The notes: generated by a model not told the origin, from the sequence alone. Shown: positions 34,874-44,686, counted from the first letter of the stretch. The stretch is DNA of 64,000 bases from JAUASW01 sp036880965 (GCF_036880965.1 NZ_JBAJMV010000006.1:310001-374000); one strand, 5' to 3'. Made by a program: numbers and translations.

Positions 34874-36188
34874 GCTTCTCCATCCGGCGATAGAGGGCAG
34901 CCCGGCTCAGGCCGAGCAAGCGCGCGGCCTGGCTGATGTTGCCCTGGGCCTCGCGCAAGGCCTCGTCCAGTGCAGCGCGTTCGCGCTCGTTCAGCGAGGC
35001 CATGCGCGGGCCGGCATCGGCCGCCGTCGGCGGGCTCTGCAAGCAGAAGTCGCCCGGCTCGAAGCGAGCACCGGTGGCAAGAATCACCGCGCGCTCGCAG
35101 GCATGGCGAAGCGCACGGACATTGCCATGCCAGTCGTGGCGCTGCAGTGCATCGACTGCCGCATCCGACAAGGAGCGCGGCGGCTTGTCGTACTGAGCCG
35201 CGTATTTTCCGAGGTAGTGATTGACGATCAGCGCGATATCGTCGCGCCGCTCGCGCAGCGGCGGCACCCGCAGCACGATGGTGTTGAGCCGGTACAGCAG
35301 GTCGGGCCGGAAGCGCTGCGCGTCGAAGAGGTCCTGCTCGCTGAGATTGGTGGCACTGACCACGCGCACGTCGATGGCCTCGGCCCGGTCGGCACCCAGT
35401 GCCGTGACCTCGCGGCGCTCCAGCGCGGTCAGCAGCTTGGCCTGGTGCTGCAGGGGCAGGTTGCCGATCTCGTCCAGGAAGATCGTGCCGCCCTGCGCCG
35501 CCTGGAAGCGGCCCAGGCGGTCTGAGCGCGCATCGGTGAAGCTGCCGCGGCGGTGGCCGAAAAGCTCGCTTTCCATCGTCGTTTCGGGCAGCGCACCGAG
35601 GTCCACGGCCAGAAAGGCCTGGCCGGCGCGCTTGGATCGCGCATGGATCTCCTGCGCCACCAGTTCCTTGCCCGAGCCCATTTCGCCCAGCACCAGCACA
35701 TTCGCCTCGGTGGGCGCAACGCTGGCGATCAGGGCGCGCAGCTCGCGCATCGCCACCGATTCACCAAGCAGCAGCGATCCGCTCGACGCTGCCACGCGCG
35801 GCTGCCGGCTGGCCAGCGCCGCGTTCACGGTGGCCACGAGCTTCTGGTTGTCCCAGGGCTTGGTGATGAAGTCGAAGGCGCCGAGCTTCAAGGCCTGTAC
35901 GGCCAGGTCGATCTCGGCATAGGCCGTCATCATGACCACGGCCGGCGCGTCAACGCGGCTGAGCGCCTGGCGCAAAAGGCGCAGTCCCTCCTCGCCATCG
36001 GAGCGGCCGGGCGTGAAGTTCATGTCCAGCAGGAGCACATCGGCCGGGCCGCGCTCCAGCTGCGGCAGCAGCTCGGCCGGGCGGGTGAGCAATTCGACGC
36101 TGCCAAAGCGGCGCCGCAAGAGCAGGCGCGCCGCGGTGCCCACGTCGGGGTCGTCGTCGAGCACGAGGATGCGGGCGGCTTCAGTCAT
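34863..36188 (-). CDS. NtrC-family sigma-54-dependent response regulator
   Basis: 441 aa with three domains. A receiver has Asp55 (LLLDMNFTPG) and a conserved Lys in ITKPW. The AAA+ domain has Walker A GEMGSGKE (168-175) and Walker B GGTIFLDEIGN. A Fis-type helix-turn-helix (GNISQAARLLGLSRAALYRRMEKHGL) forms the C-terminus. The sigma-54-contact loop GAFTGA reads GSFTDA (residues 215-220), a variant also known in relatives paired with HEIMNSL kinases. It is transcribed with the kinase and diverges from the exporter operon. Two palindromes 40-85 bases before its ATG are the obvious binding sites. Confidence 0.93.
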   Translation of the reverse strand: MTEAARILVLDDDPDVGTAARLLLRRRFGSVELLTRPAELLPQLERGPADVLLLDMNFTPGRSDGEEGLRLLRQALSRVDAPAVVMMTAYAEIDLAVQALKLGAFDFITKPWDNQKLVATVNAALASRQPRVAASSGSLLLGESVAMRELRALIASVAPTEANVLVLGEMGSGKELVAQEIHARSKRAGQAFLAVDLGALPETTMESELFGHRRGSFTDARSDRLGRFQAAQGGTIFLDEIGNLPLQHQAKLLTALERREVTALGADRAEAIDVRVVSATNLSEQDLFDAQRFRPDLLYRLNTIVLRVPPLRERRDDIALIVNHYLGKYAAQYDKPPRSLSDAAVDALQRHDWHGNVRALRHACERAVILATGARFEPGDFCLQSPPTAADAGPRMASLNERERAALDEALREAQGNISQAARLLGLSRAALYRRMEKHGL

Positions 36189-36228
36189 CGGAGCGCGACC
36201 ATATCAGGGGTGGCGACATGGCGGCAAT

Positions 36229-36272
36229 CGACTGTCCGGATCCGGACAGTCGCCCTTGTCCGGCGGCGGACA
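36229..36272. promoter_or_regulatory. Two palindromic activator sites (UAS) for the NtrC-type regulator
   Basis: Site 1 at 36229-36252 is a perfect 24-base palindrome with half CGACTGTCCGGA. Site 2 at 36257-36272 is TGTCCG-N4-CGGACA, a shorter version of the same dyad. Centres are 24 bases apart. They lie about 108 and 84 bases before the predicted sigma-54 transcription start of the exporter operon and 40-85 bases before the regulator's own start codon. Confidence 0.85.
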
Positions 36273-36322
36273 GTCGACGCCCATGCGCCGCCCAAGTGCT
36301 TGATTCATGGGGCGCCATTCCT

Positions 36323-36338
36323 TGGCCCGGGACTTGCA
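36323..36338 (+). promoter_or_regulatory. Sigma-54 (-24/-12) promoter of the export operon
   Basis: TGGCCCGGGACTTGCA matches the TGGCAC-N5-TTGCA consensus, with GG (36324-36325) and GC (36336-36337) separated by exactly ten bases. Transcription should begin near 36349, one base before the annotated permease ATG. A near-copy, TGGCCCGGCACTTGCG, occurs at 36372-36387 inside the gene with the same spacing. Confidence 0.85.
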
Positions 36339-36349
36339 ATGAAGCGCCC

Positions 36350-38788
36350 ATGAACATCCATCCTCATTCCCTGGCCCGGCACTTGCGCGTGGGCTGGCGC
36401 CAACTGGTCAGTGACCCGGGCTATGCCGCCATCGTCGTGGTCGGGCTGGCCGTGGCGATTGCCATGGCCGTGCTGGCCAGCGCCTTCGTGCGCGACAAGC
36501 TCTGGACCGATGCTGCCCTGCCCGGCGCAGACCGGCTGATCAGCTTCGAATGGCGGGTGCGCGGTCCAGGCGGCAAGCAGACCGAATGGTTCGACTCGGT
36601 GCCGGCCGGCGCGCTGGCGCAAGGGTTGAAGGACAGCAAGGCGCCGGTGGAGGCCCTGGCGCGCGCGTACCAGGTGCAGGTCGGCTTGCGCGTCGGGGCC
36701 CGTGCGGCGCAGGTGCAGGCACTGCTGAGCGACCCTGCACTGGCCGAGATCTTCCCGCTGAAGCCGCTGGCCGGTGACCTGAAAGCGGCGCTCAGCAACC
36801 CTGAAGGCCTGGCGCTGACGGTGGCCGGCGCCGAGCGCCTCTTCGGCGACAGCCAGGCCGCGCTGGGCAAGCAGGTGCAGGTCTACGGCCTGGGGCCCGA
36901 GGGTGCCTACAAGATCAGCCTGACCGTCCAGGCCCTGCTGCCGACACCCAGCCGCAACAGCATGCTGGGCGACTATGAGCTCGTCGCCGGCTTCGGCTCG
37001 CCGCCGGCCAAGTCGGCGCAAGAACAGATGCGCAGCTGGTGGTGGGGCAATGCCTCGCTGTTCGCCCGCCTCGCGCCCGGCGCCACCGCCACCGAACTGG
37101 CCGAGCGCGCACAGGCGATGCACGACGCGCAACCGCTGCCGCCCCAGATGCCGGCCGACTTCCTGGCGGGCGGCGGCAAGGCGGCCTATTTCCGCGCCAC
37201 CCTCTTCAGCGACTACGGTTGGCAGGGAGCCGGCAGCCCGCAGCGGCGCCTGCAGATGCTCAGCTTCGGCGTTGCCGCCTTCGCGGCCCTGCTGCTGGCG
37301 GCGATCAACTTCGTCAACCTCTCGAGCGTTCGCACGCTGCGGCGCCAGCGCGAAGTGGGCCTGCGCAAATCGCTCGGCGCGAGCGCCTCGCAACTGCTCG
37401 TCCAGTTCCTGTGCGAGGCCCTGCTGGTGGCCGTACTGGCCGGTGCACTGGGCCTGCTGCTGGCCTGGTGGGCCGCGCCGGTTTTCGAGTCCCTGATGCA
37501 GCACCATTTCGACACCGCGCTGCTCGGCCCGGCCACCGTGGCGGGCACCTTTGTGCTTTGCCTGCTGCTGGGCTTGCTGACCGGCGCGCCGCTGGCCGGC
37601 ATCGCCATGCGCCTGCCTTGCGCGGCTTCGCTGGCCGGGCGCCAGCACAGCGAAGGCCGCGCCGGCCGCTGGCTGCGCCGTGCCCTGACACTGCTGCAGT
37701 TTGCCGCTGCGGCGGCACTGGCGGCACTGGCATGCACCGTGCTCTGGCAGAACGAGCATGCGGGCAGCCGCGACCTGGGCATCCAGGTCGAGGACCGGCT
37801 GGCCTTCGACCTGCCTTTCGGTCGCGGCCCTGCCGAGCAGCCCGCCCTGCTGCAGCGGCTGAAGCAATTGCCAGGCGTGCAGGCCGTGACCAGCAGCCGT
37901 GATGTGCCAGGCCGCAACTTCAGCAGCAACTTCAGCGAGTTCAGCGGCCCCAAGGGCCCGGTGAGCATGCGCGTGGGCAACGAGATCGGGCCGGGCTTCT
38001 TCGACTTCTATGGCGCGCGCCTGCTGGCCGGCCGTCTCTCGACGGATCACCTGGCTGAGACGGACAAGGCCCTGGTCCTGGAGCGCTCGGCCGCGCTGGC
38101 GCTCGGCTTCGCCAGCCCTCAGGACGCGATCGGCCAGACGCTCAAGGGCGGCCAGTTCAACGAGAGCCGGGACCGGCAGGTCGTTGCCGTGGTCGAGGAC
38201 ATCCATCTGGAGAGCACCCGCGAAGCGCACCAGCCGACGCTGTTCGAGCCGACCAGCAAGCCCTTGAACGCCATCAGCCTGCGCACCAGCGATGCCGCGG
38301 CCACACGCGCCGCGCTGAAGCCGCTGCTGCAGCAATGGGTGGACGACGAAACGATAGAAGTCATGACCGTGGCCCAGCAGCTCGCGCGCCAATACGCAGA
38401 AGACCGGCGCCTGGGCTGGCTGATTGCCACGGCGGCGGGCGTGGCGCTCCTGATGGCCTGCATCGGCATCTACGCCCTGGCGACCTACACCCTGCGCTTG
38501 CGCACCCGCGAGATCGTCTTGCGCAAGCTCCATGGTGCCGGCCACCGCGCCGTGCTCCTGCTCCTGATGCGTGACTTCGGCGCCGTGGTGGCAGCAGGCT
38601 GCCTGCTGGGCCTGCCCATCGCCTGGTGGGTGGGCCAGCTCTACCTGGGCCAGTTTGTGGCGCGGGCGCCGTTGGGACTCTGGCCACTGGTATTCGCTGC
38701 CGGGCTGCTGGCCGTGTTGACCACGCTGGCCACGGCACGACAGCTGCGCGCTGCCTTCGCCTTGCGTCCTTCGCTGGCACTTCAATAG
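36350..38788 (+). CDS. FtsX/MacB-type ABC transporter permease
   Basis: 812 aa. An N-terminal transmembrane helix (about 21-42, YAAIVVVGLAVAIAMAVLASAFV) and a large MacB-like periplasmic domain are followed by an FtsX core of three helices near 300-400 (FAALLLAAINFVNLSSVRTLRRQREVGLRKSLGASASQLLVQF). A second periplasmic region and a second FtsX core (ATAAGVALLMACIGIYALATYTLRLRTREIVLRKLHGAG) end the protein. There is no ATPase domain; it is supplied by the third gene. Such exporters move peptides, lipids or antibiotics using mechanical transmission. The ATG at 36350 would make the sigma-54 transcript nearly leaderless, so a downstream GTG/TTG start cannot be excluded. Confidence 0.87.
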   Translation: MNIHPHSLARHLRVGWRQLVSDPGYAAIVVVGLAVAIAMAVLASAFVRDKLWTDAALPGADRLISFEWRVRGPGGKQTEWFDSVPAGALAQGLKDSKAPVEALARAYQVQVGLRVGARAAQVQALLSDPALAEIFPLKPLAGDLKAALSNPEGLALTVAGAERLFGDSQAALGKQVQVYGLGPEGAYKISLTVQALLPTPSRNSMLGDYELVAGFGSPPAKSAQEQMRSWWWGNASLFARLAPGATATELAERAQAMHDAQPLPPQMPADFLAGGGKAAYFRATLFSDYGWQGAGSPQRRLQMLSFGVAAFAALLLAAINFVNLSSVRTLRRQREVGLRKSLGASASQLLVQFLCEALLVAVLAGALGLLLAWWAAPVFESLMQHHFDTALLGPATVAGTFVLCLLLGLLTGAPLAGIAMRLPCAASLAGRQHSEGRAGRWLRRALTLLQFAAAAALAALACTVLWQNEHAGSRDLGIQVEDRLAFDLPFGRGPAEQPALLQRLKQLPGVQAVTSSRDVPGRNFSSNFSEFSGPKGPVSMRVGNEIGPGFFDFYGARLLAGRLSTDHLAETDKALVLERSAALALGFASPQDAIGQTLKGGQFNESRDRQVVAVVEDIHLESTREAHQPTLFEPTSKPLNAISLRTSDAAATRAALKPLLQQWVDDETIEVMTVAQQLARQYAEDRRLGWLIATAAGVALLMACIGIYALATYTLRLRTREIVLRKLHGAGHRAVLLLLMRDFGAVVAAGCLLGLPIAWWVGQLYLGQFVARAPLGLWPLVFAAGLLAVLTTLATARQLRAAFALRPSLALQ

Positions 38789-38796
38789 GCGTGGTC

Positions 38797-40089
38797 ATGA
38801 GCGCCAGCCCCCTTCCTCAAACGCCCAACAGCGGCGCGGCCATGGACCGGCAGCGGCCAGCCAAGCCGCGCTGGCCCCGGCGGGCCGTCATTGGCGCAGG
38901 CGCGGCAGCGCTGCTGGGCCTGCTGCTCTGGCAGGCGCCTTCGCTGCTCTCGCTGGGCGCGCCGGTGCGGCTGTCCGACGTGGACCTGAGCACGGTGGCT
39001 GCCGGCCAGTTCCGCGATGACCTTGTCAGCCGCGCCACTGTGGCGCCCTTGCAATCGGTGCTGCTCGATTCGGTCGAGGACGGCCGCGTCGAGGCGGTGC
39101 TCGTCCACGATGGCGCCGCCGTGACCCGCGGGCAACTGATGTTCCGCCTCTCCAGCCCTCAGCGCGAGCAGGAGCTGCTGGCGCGCTCGTCCGAGGTGGC
39201 GCAGCAGCTGGCCAATCTCTCCAGCCTGCGCTCGCAATGGGTGGCGGCCCAGGCCGCGCAGCGTCGCGCCTTGACGCAGGCCGAGTTCGAGCTGGCCACG
39301 GCCCGCCGCAACAACAGCCGCACGGTGGAGCTCGCGAAGTCGGGCTTCATCTCGCCCTCGGCCTTGCAGGACTCGATCGAGCTGTTGGCCCAGCAGCAGC
39401 GCCTGCTCGACCAGCTGCGGGCCGATGGCGCTGCCGAGCTGGCCACGCGCGAGCAATCGCTGCGCGAGATGGAACGCGCAGTACAAGGCCTGGAGAAGCG
39501 GCTGCAATCGCAGCGAGCCTCCACCGACGCATTGAGCGTGCGCGCGCCCGCCGATGGCCGGCTGACCGGCTTCAGCCTGCAGGTCGGCGAGACCGTGCGC
39601 CCCGGCGCCCATCTCGGCCGCATCGACAGCGCGGCGCAATTCAAGCTGGTCACCAAGGTGGATGAGTTCCATCTCGGCCGTGTCGCCACCGGTCAGCGCG
39701 CCACGGCCGAGATCGGCGGCCAGCGGCATCAGCTGAGCGTTGCCCGCATCGACCCGCAAGTGAAGGAGGGGCGCTTCAGCGTCGAGCTGGCCTTCGATGC
39801 AGCACCGCCTGCGCTGCAGGTGGGCCAGAGCCTGGACTGCCGGCTCACGCTGGGCGCCGCCAGCGCCGCGTTGCTGCTCGGCGAAGGCCCCTTCCTGGCC
39901 GACAGCGGCGGCGCCTGGGTCTTCGTGCTCGATGCCAGCGGCCGCGAGGCGCAGCGGCGCAAGGTGCGCCTCGGCCGGCGCGCTGCCGGCCTGATCGAGG
40001 TACTCGACGGCCTGCAGCCCGGCGAGCGCGTCATCACCTCCAGCTACCGCCCCTTTCTCCAGGCCGCTTCGCTGCGCCTGCAACCCTGA
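38797..40089 (+). CDS. HlyD/MacA-like periplasmic adaptor (membrane-fusion protein)
   Basis: 430 aa. A single N-terminal transmembrane helix (about 28-45) precedes a split biotinyl-lipoyl domain (VLVHDGAAVTRGQLMFRL... and VRAPADGRLTGFSLQVGETVRPGAHLGRI) around a long coiled-coil hairpin (about 115-245). A beta-barrel with VDEFHLGRVATGQRATAEIGGQ and a membrane-proximal domain ending RVITSSYRPF follow. Adaptors of this kind link the inner-membrane transporter to an outer-membrane channel; no TolC-like gene is in this operon. The ATG lies eight bases after the permease stop. Confidence 0.9.
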   Translation: MSASPLPQTPNSGAAMDRQRPAKPRWPRRAVIGAGAAALLGLLLWQAPSLLSLGAPVRLSDVDLSTVAAGQFRDDLVSRATVAPLQSVLLDSVEDGRVEAVLVHDGAAVTRGQLMFRLSSPQREQELLARSSEVAQQLANLSSLRSQWVAAQAAQRRALTQAEFELATARRNNSRTVELAKSGFISPSALQDSIELLAQQQRLLDQLRADGAAELATREQSLREMERAVQGLEKRLQSQRASTDALSVRAPADGRLTGFSLQVGETVRPGAHLGRIDSAAQFKLVTKVDEFHLGRVATGQRATAEIGGQRHQLSVARIDPQVKEGRFSVELAFDAAPPALQVGQSLDCRLTLGAASAALLLGEGPFLADSGGAWVFVLDASGREAQRRKVRLGRRAAGLIEVLDGLQPGERVITSSYRPFLQAASLRLQP

Positions 40090-40113
40090 TTCAAGACAAG
40101 AAAGAAGACAGCC

Positions 40114-40791
<678 letters not shown>

Positions 40792-40872
40792 GTGTGAGCC
40801 CCTCGTCAGCGCGGGCCGGCTTGGGGCGGCCCGGCGCTCGGCCCGGTAGCCCGTGAGGCACAACTCGGGTGA

Positions 40873-40900
40873 TTGACAGCGGCCTGTGCTTGGGCAAACT
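40873..40900 (+). promoter_or_regulatory. Possible sigma-70 promoter of the EAL regulator gene
   Basis: A perfect -35 TTGACA (40873-40878) is followed after 16 bases by CAAACT, a poor -10 box. AAGGAG stands seven bases before the ATG at 40925. The separate promoter and the 133-base gap suggest this gene is not part of the ABC operon. Confidence 0.35.
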
Positions 40901-40924
40901 GGGCTCTCCAGAAGGAGCGCGCCC

Positions 40925-43147
40925 ATGGCCGACGACGATCGGATCGACCTGATCGAGGACACGGAAGAAGATGAAGCCGGCCAGGCACGGGCTGCTCCGC
41001 TGCCTTGGCGCATCTTGGTCGTGGACGACGACGAGGAAGTACACGAGGCCACCCGTTACTCCCTGCGCCGCATCGAAATCCTTGGCCGTCCCCTGCAGCT
41101 GGTCCACACGCACTCCGGCGTCGAAACCCGGGCGCTCCTGGCGCACGACCGCGACTTCGCCCTGGTGCTGCTGGACGTGGTGATGGAAAGCCAGCAGGCC
41201 GGCCTGCAGCTGGTACAGCACATCCGCGAGCACTGCGGCATGACCGAGTGCCGAATCATCCTGCGCACCGGCCAGCCGGGCTTTGCGCCGGAACTGCCCA
41301 TCATCGACGCCTATGACATCAACGACTACCGCACCAAGTCGGAGCTGACCCACACGCGCCTGATCACGGCGGCCACGGCGGCACTGCGCTCCTTCGAGCA
41401 GATCCGCACCATCGCAGAGAGCCGTCGCGGCCTGGAGCTGATCGTCCGTTCAGCGGCCGACCTGATGGAGCGGCATGCGATGTACAGCTTCGCCGAAGGC
41501 GTGCTCACCCAGCTTGCTGCCTTGCTGGGCTTGCCCAAGGAAGGCATCGTCTGCGCACACCGGGGCCGCCCCGAGCACGGGGAGGATGCGGACAGCTTCT
41601 ATGTGATCAGCGCTGCCGGGCGCCTGGCCGACTACGCCTCCCGGCCGCTTGAAGAGCTGGGCGAGGCACATATCCGGACGGCAGTCACCGAATGCCTGAG
41701 CAGTCGCCAGCACCAGTTCTCAAGCGATGCCACCGTGCTCTATGTCTCGGCAGGCGAGCAGGAGGCGGCCGTGTACCTGCAGACCAGCCGGGAGCTGGCC
41801 CTGCTGGACCGCCAGCTGGTGGAAGTCTTCGCCACCAACATCTCGGCCTACTTCGGCAACCTGCACCTGATCGGTGAACTGAACAAGCTGGCCTTCTACG
41901 ACAAGCTGACCGGCCTGCCCAACCGCCTGCAATTCCTGCGGGACGTGGACGCATTGACCGACAGGGCCGGCCACGTCTTGCTCTTGCTGGACGTGCAGCG
42001 CTTCGCCGAGCTGAACAACGGCCTGGGCCATGAAGTCGGCAATGCCTTGCTGAGGGCCGTGGCAGCCCGCCTGGGCGAGGAGTTTGAAGAGCAGGTCAAG
42101 CTCGCACGGCTGGGCAGCGATGTCTTCGCCCTGCTGGGGCCGGCGACCCTGGTCAATGCAGAGCGCGTGAAGCAGCTGATGGAGGCGCCGCTGGCCGCCG
42201 GCGAGCACCGCCTGCCCGTGGCTGTGACCCAGGCCTGGTACTCGCTGGACGAGCACGAGGGCGATGGCCAGGCTGCGCTGCGCCGCGCCAATATTGCGCT
42301 GGAAGTGGCCAAGGCGGGCCTGGGCCGGGGCGGCCTGCCCTTCAAGATTGCGATGGAGGCCGGCGTGCAGACGCGGCTGGCCCTCTTGCGCCGGCTGCGC
42401 GGCGACTTCTCCGCGCGCAAGCTCGAGGTCTGGTATCAGCCGCAGGTGCTGCTCGCCACAGACAGGATGATCGGCATGGAAGCACTCCTGCGCTGGCCCG
42501 ACGGCGAAGGTGGCATGGTGCAGTCTCCCGATGTCTTCATCGCCCTGGCCGAACAGGCCGGCCTGATTGAGGAAATCGGCGCCTGGGCACTGGAACAGGC
42601 GGTGAACGACTGGACCGAGCTGCAAGGCCTGGCCAATGCGCCGCCGCGGGTCAGCGTCAATGTCAGCGTTCTGCAGTTCCGCAGCTCGCAATTGACCGAG
42701 CTGGTACGCGAGCTGATAGACCGCCACGACATGCCGGCCGGCGCATTGGAGCTGGAGGTGACCGAAAGCGTGGCCATGGACGACCCCCAATTGGTGGTCG
42801 AAGGCCTGCAGGCGTTGCATGCCGTGGGTGCGCGCGTGGCGATGGATGATTTCGGTACCGGCTATTCATCGCTGTCGCAATTGCAGACGTTGCCGATTGA
42901 TTGCCTGAAGGTGGACCGCGCCTTTGTCTGCCAGATCGGTGAGCCTCAAGGCGACGCCTATGCCGAGACCGTGATCAACCTCGGCCAGAGCATAGGCATG
43001 GAGATCGTGGCCGAAGGCGTCGAGACTGAGGCCCAGGCAAACTTTCTGCGCAACAAGGGTTGCGACGTGGCGCAGGGCTGGCGCTATGCCAAGGCCATGC
43101 CGATGCACGAGCTGAGAGCCTGGATGGCGCGACAGACGATGCATTGA
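40925..43147 (+). CDS. Response regulator with DUF3369, degenerate GGDEF and EAL domains (c-di-GMP phosphodiesterase)
   Basis: 740 aa. REC domain at 29-150 with Asp84 (LVLLDVVMES). A DUF3369 sensor-like domain occupies about 165-320. A GGDEF-like domain at about 325-475 has its signature as GSDVF, so it should not make c-di-GMP. The EAL domain at 495-740 keeps its key residues: Glu519 (MEALLRW), NVSVLQF, ELEVTESV, DDFGTGYSSLSQLQTLPIDCLKVDR and AEGVETEAQ. The protein should therefore hydrolyse c-di-GMP on phosphorylation of the receiver; the inactive GGDEF may bind GTP as a regulator. The cognate kinase is not adjacent. Confidence 0.92.
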   Translation: MADDDRIDLIEDTEEDEAGQARAAPLPWRILVVDDDEEVHEATRYSLRRIEILGRPLQLVHTHSGVETRALLAHDRDFALVLLDVVMESQQAGLQLVQHIREHCGMTECRIILRTGQPGFAPELPIIDAYDINDYRTKSELTHTRLITAATAALRSFEQIRTIAESRRGLELIVRSAADLMERHAMYSFAEGVLTQLAALLGLPKEGIVCAHRGRPEHGEDADSFYVISAAGRLADYASRPLEELGEAHIRTAVTECLSSRQHQFSSDATVLYVSAGEQEAAVYLQTSRELALLDRQLVEVFATNISAYFGNLHLIGELNKLAFYDKLTGLPNRLQFLRDVDALTDRAGHVLLLLDVQRFAELNNGLGHEVGNALLRAVAARLGEEFEEQVKLARLGSDVFALLGPATLVNAERVKQLMEAPLAAGEHRLPVAVTQAWYSLDEHEGDGQAALRRANIALEVAKAGLGRGGLPFKIAMEAGVQTRLALLRRLRGDFSARKLEVWYQPQVLLATDRMIGMEALLRWPDGEGGMVQSPDVFIALAEQAGLIEEIGAWALEQAVNDWTELQGLANAPPRVSVNVSVLQFRSSQLTELVRELIDRHDMPAGALELEVTESVAMDDPQLVVEGLQALHAVGARVAMDDFGTGYSSLSQLQTLPIDCLKVDRAFVCQIGEPQGDAYAETVINLGQSIGMEIVAEGVETEAQANFLRNKGCDVAQGWRYAKAMPMHELRAWMARQTMH

Positions 43148-43183
43148 GGCCGGGTGTGTTGCCGGCGGGCCGGCTGAAGTCGA

Positions 43184-44419
43184 TCAGCGTTTCAAGCGCT
43201 CTGCCAGAAATATCTCGGCCAGCCGCCTGGCCTCGGGCGCGAGTGCATCGAGGTTCTCCTGGCCCTTGTTCATCATCACCGAGACCACCATGCGGTACTC
43301 GGGATAGATGGCGAAGTAGGAGGTGCTGCCCACCGCCGTGCCGTGATGGCTGAGCAGGCGGGTCTGCAGGCGGCCGTCCAGGAGCTTGCGCTGCTCGGCC
43401 ACGCGCATGCCCAGCGCATAGCCTTGCGGATTCTCCTTGCCGTTCGCCAGCTTCTGGACCGTCAGCAGGCTCGCCCGTGTGGCTGCGCCGAGCTGATCGC
43501 CTTCAAACCAGGCCTGGCCCAGCCGCAGCATGTCCGAAGGTGTGGACAGCATGCCGCCGGACGGATAGCGGATGCTGTTGTCCACCGGCTCGGCCGGCTT
43601 GTAGCGGCCTTCGGTGACCTCATAGAAAGCCGCGCGCCGGGGATCGACGGCTGACTTGATGTCGAGCACGCTGTTCGGCATGCCCAGCGGCTTGAACACG
43701 GCTTCGGTGATGAACTCGCCATAGTCGCGCCCGGCCGCCACCTCGATGGCGGCGCCGGCCAGGTTGGCGCCGTAGCTGCTGTACTTGAAGTCCTCCCCGG
43801 GCGTGAACAGCAGGGGGCGCTGGTCAAACACGGCCAGCGCCTCGCGCACGCCATTGAAATGCCGCTGGTTGCGGTGCTCCCAGATCGGGAAGCACAGGCA
43901 TAGGCCGTAGTCGGGCACGCCGGCTCGGTGGCTGATCGCCAGCCGGGTCGTGACAGGGTCGTAGGCGGCGGGCAGCTCCGGCAGGTAGCTGCGTATCGAG
44001 CGCTCGATGTCAATGCGCCCGCTTTCCATCAAGAGTCCCAGCGCAAAGCCATTGACGGCCTTGGAGCTGCTACCCAGCCGAAAGCGTGTCTCCAGATCAA
44101 CCGGGCGCCTGGCATCCAGATCGGCCAGGCCGACCGCACCGGCCCACACCCGCTGGCCGTCGATCATCACGGCGGCCGACAGCGCCGGCGCATCGAGCCG
44201 GCGGCGCGCCTTCGAGAGCGCTGCATCGGCCTGATCGGCGCTCACCTGCCAGGCGGGGTCGGCCCAGCGCCGGGCGGGCTCGGCCTGGTCGGGCAAGTCC
44301 TGCCAACCCATGCTGTAGACCAACAGGGGCTCAAAGAGGCGGAACAGGACCCAGCAACAGAGGGCGGCAGCAAGCCACAGTGGCGCGCGGTGGCGCCACC
44401 GCATGGTGTAGAAGCTCAT
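43184..44419 (-). CDS. Membrane-anchored serine hydrolase (beta-lactamase / LACTB-like family)
   Basis: 411 aa. An N-terminal transmembrane helix (about 13-36) anchors a periplasmic serine beta-lactamase-fold domain. Ser117-SS-Lys120 (RLGSSSKAVNG) is the SxxK nucleophile motif; KYSSYGANLAGAAIE replaces the YxN motif with YSS, as in LACTB-like proteases; SHHGTAVGST is the third motif. It may be a peptidase or esterase rather than a beta-lactamase. It follows the XRE regulator gene by nine bases on the same strand, so it is likely the last gene of a three-gene operon controlled by that regulator. Confidence 0.87.
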   Translation of the reverse strand: MSFYTMRWRHRAPLWLAAALCCWVLFRLFEPLLVYSMGWQDLPDQAEPARRWADPAWQVSADQADAALSKARRRLDAPALSAAVMIDGQRVWAGAVGLADLDARRPVDLETRFRLGSSSKAVNGFALGLLMESGRIDIERSIRSYLPELPAAYDPVTTRLAISHRAGVPDYGLCLCFPIWEHRNQRHFNGVREALAVFDQRPLLFTPGEDFKYSSYGANLAGAAIEVAAGRDYGEFITEAVFKPLGMPNSVLDIKSAVDPRRAAFYEVTEGRYKPAEPVDNSIRYPSGGMLSTPSDMLRLGQAWFEGDQLGAATRASLLTVQKLANGKENPQGYALGMRVAEQRKLLDGRLQTRLLSHHGTAVGSTSYFAIYPEYRMVVSVMMNKGQENLDALAPEARRLAEIFLAERLKR

Positions 44420-44428
44420 GAAGAATCC

Positions 44429-44686
44429 TCAGAGAGGCGGCGGCGCGCCATCGCGCCAGAAGAAGACTTCATCGACCTTGCGGCCGAACAGATGGGCCAG
44501 GCGCATGGCCAGCTCCAGCGATGGCGCGTAGCGACCGCCCTCCAGCGCGACGATGGTCTGCCGCGTGATGCCCACGGCGCGTGCGAGCGCATCCTGCGTC
44601 ATCTCGCCATGCTCAAAGCGCAGGCGCCGCAGCTGGTTGTCGACAGGCGTGGCCGGTGCTGGCTTGCCGCCACTCACACTGCTCAT
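44429..44686 (-). CDS. XRE-family helix-turn-helix regulator (85 aa)
   Basis: 85 aa, almost entirely one HTH domain: NQLRRLRFEHGEMTQDALARAVGITRQTIVALEGGRYAPSLELAMRLAHLFGRKVDEVFFW. Regulators of this short type (YozG/YgzD-like) usually sit in operons with a multi-pass membrane protein, as here. The ATG overlaps the stop of the membrane-protein gene (ATGA). The dyad at the operon promoter is its most likely target. Confidence 0.9.
   Translation of the reverse strand: MSSVSGGKPAPATPVDNQLRRLRFEHGEMTQDALARAVGITRQTIVALEGGRYAPSLELAMRLAHLFGRKVDEVFFWRDGAPPPL

Noticed and set aside
36305..38785. An 826-codon minus-strand frame opposite the ABC permease
   Set aside because: Low-complexity Arg/Gln/Ala translation; the permease on the plus strand has full family features.
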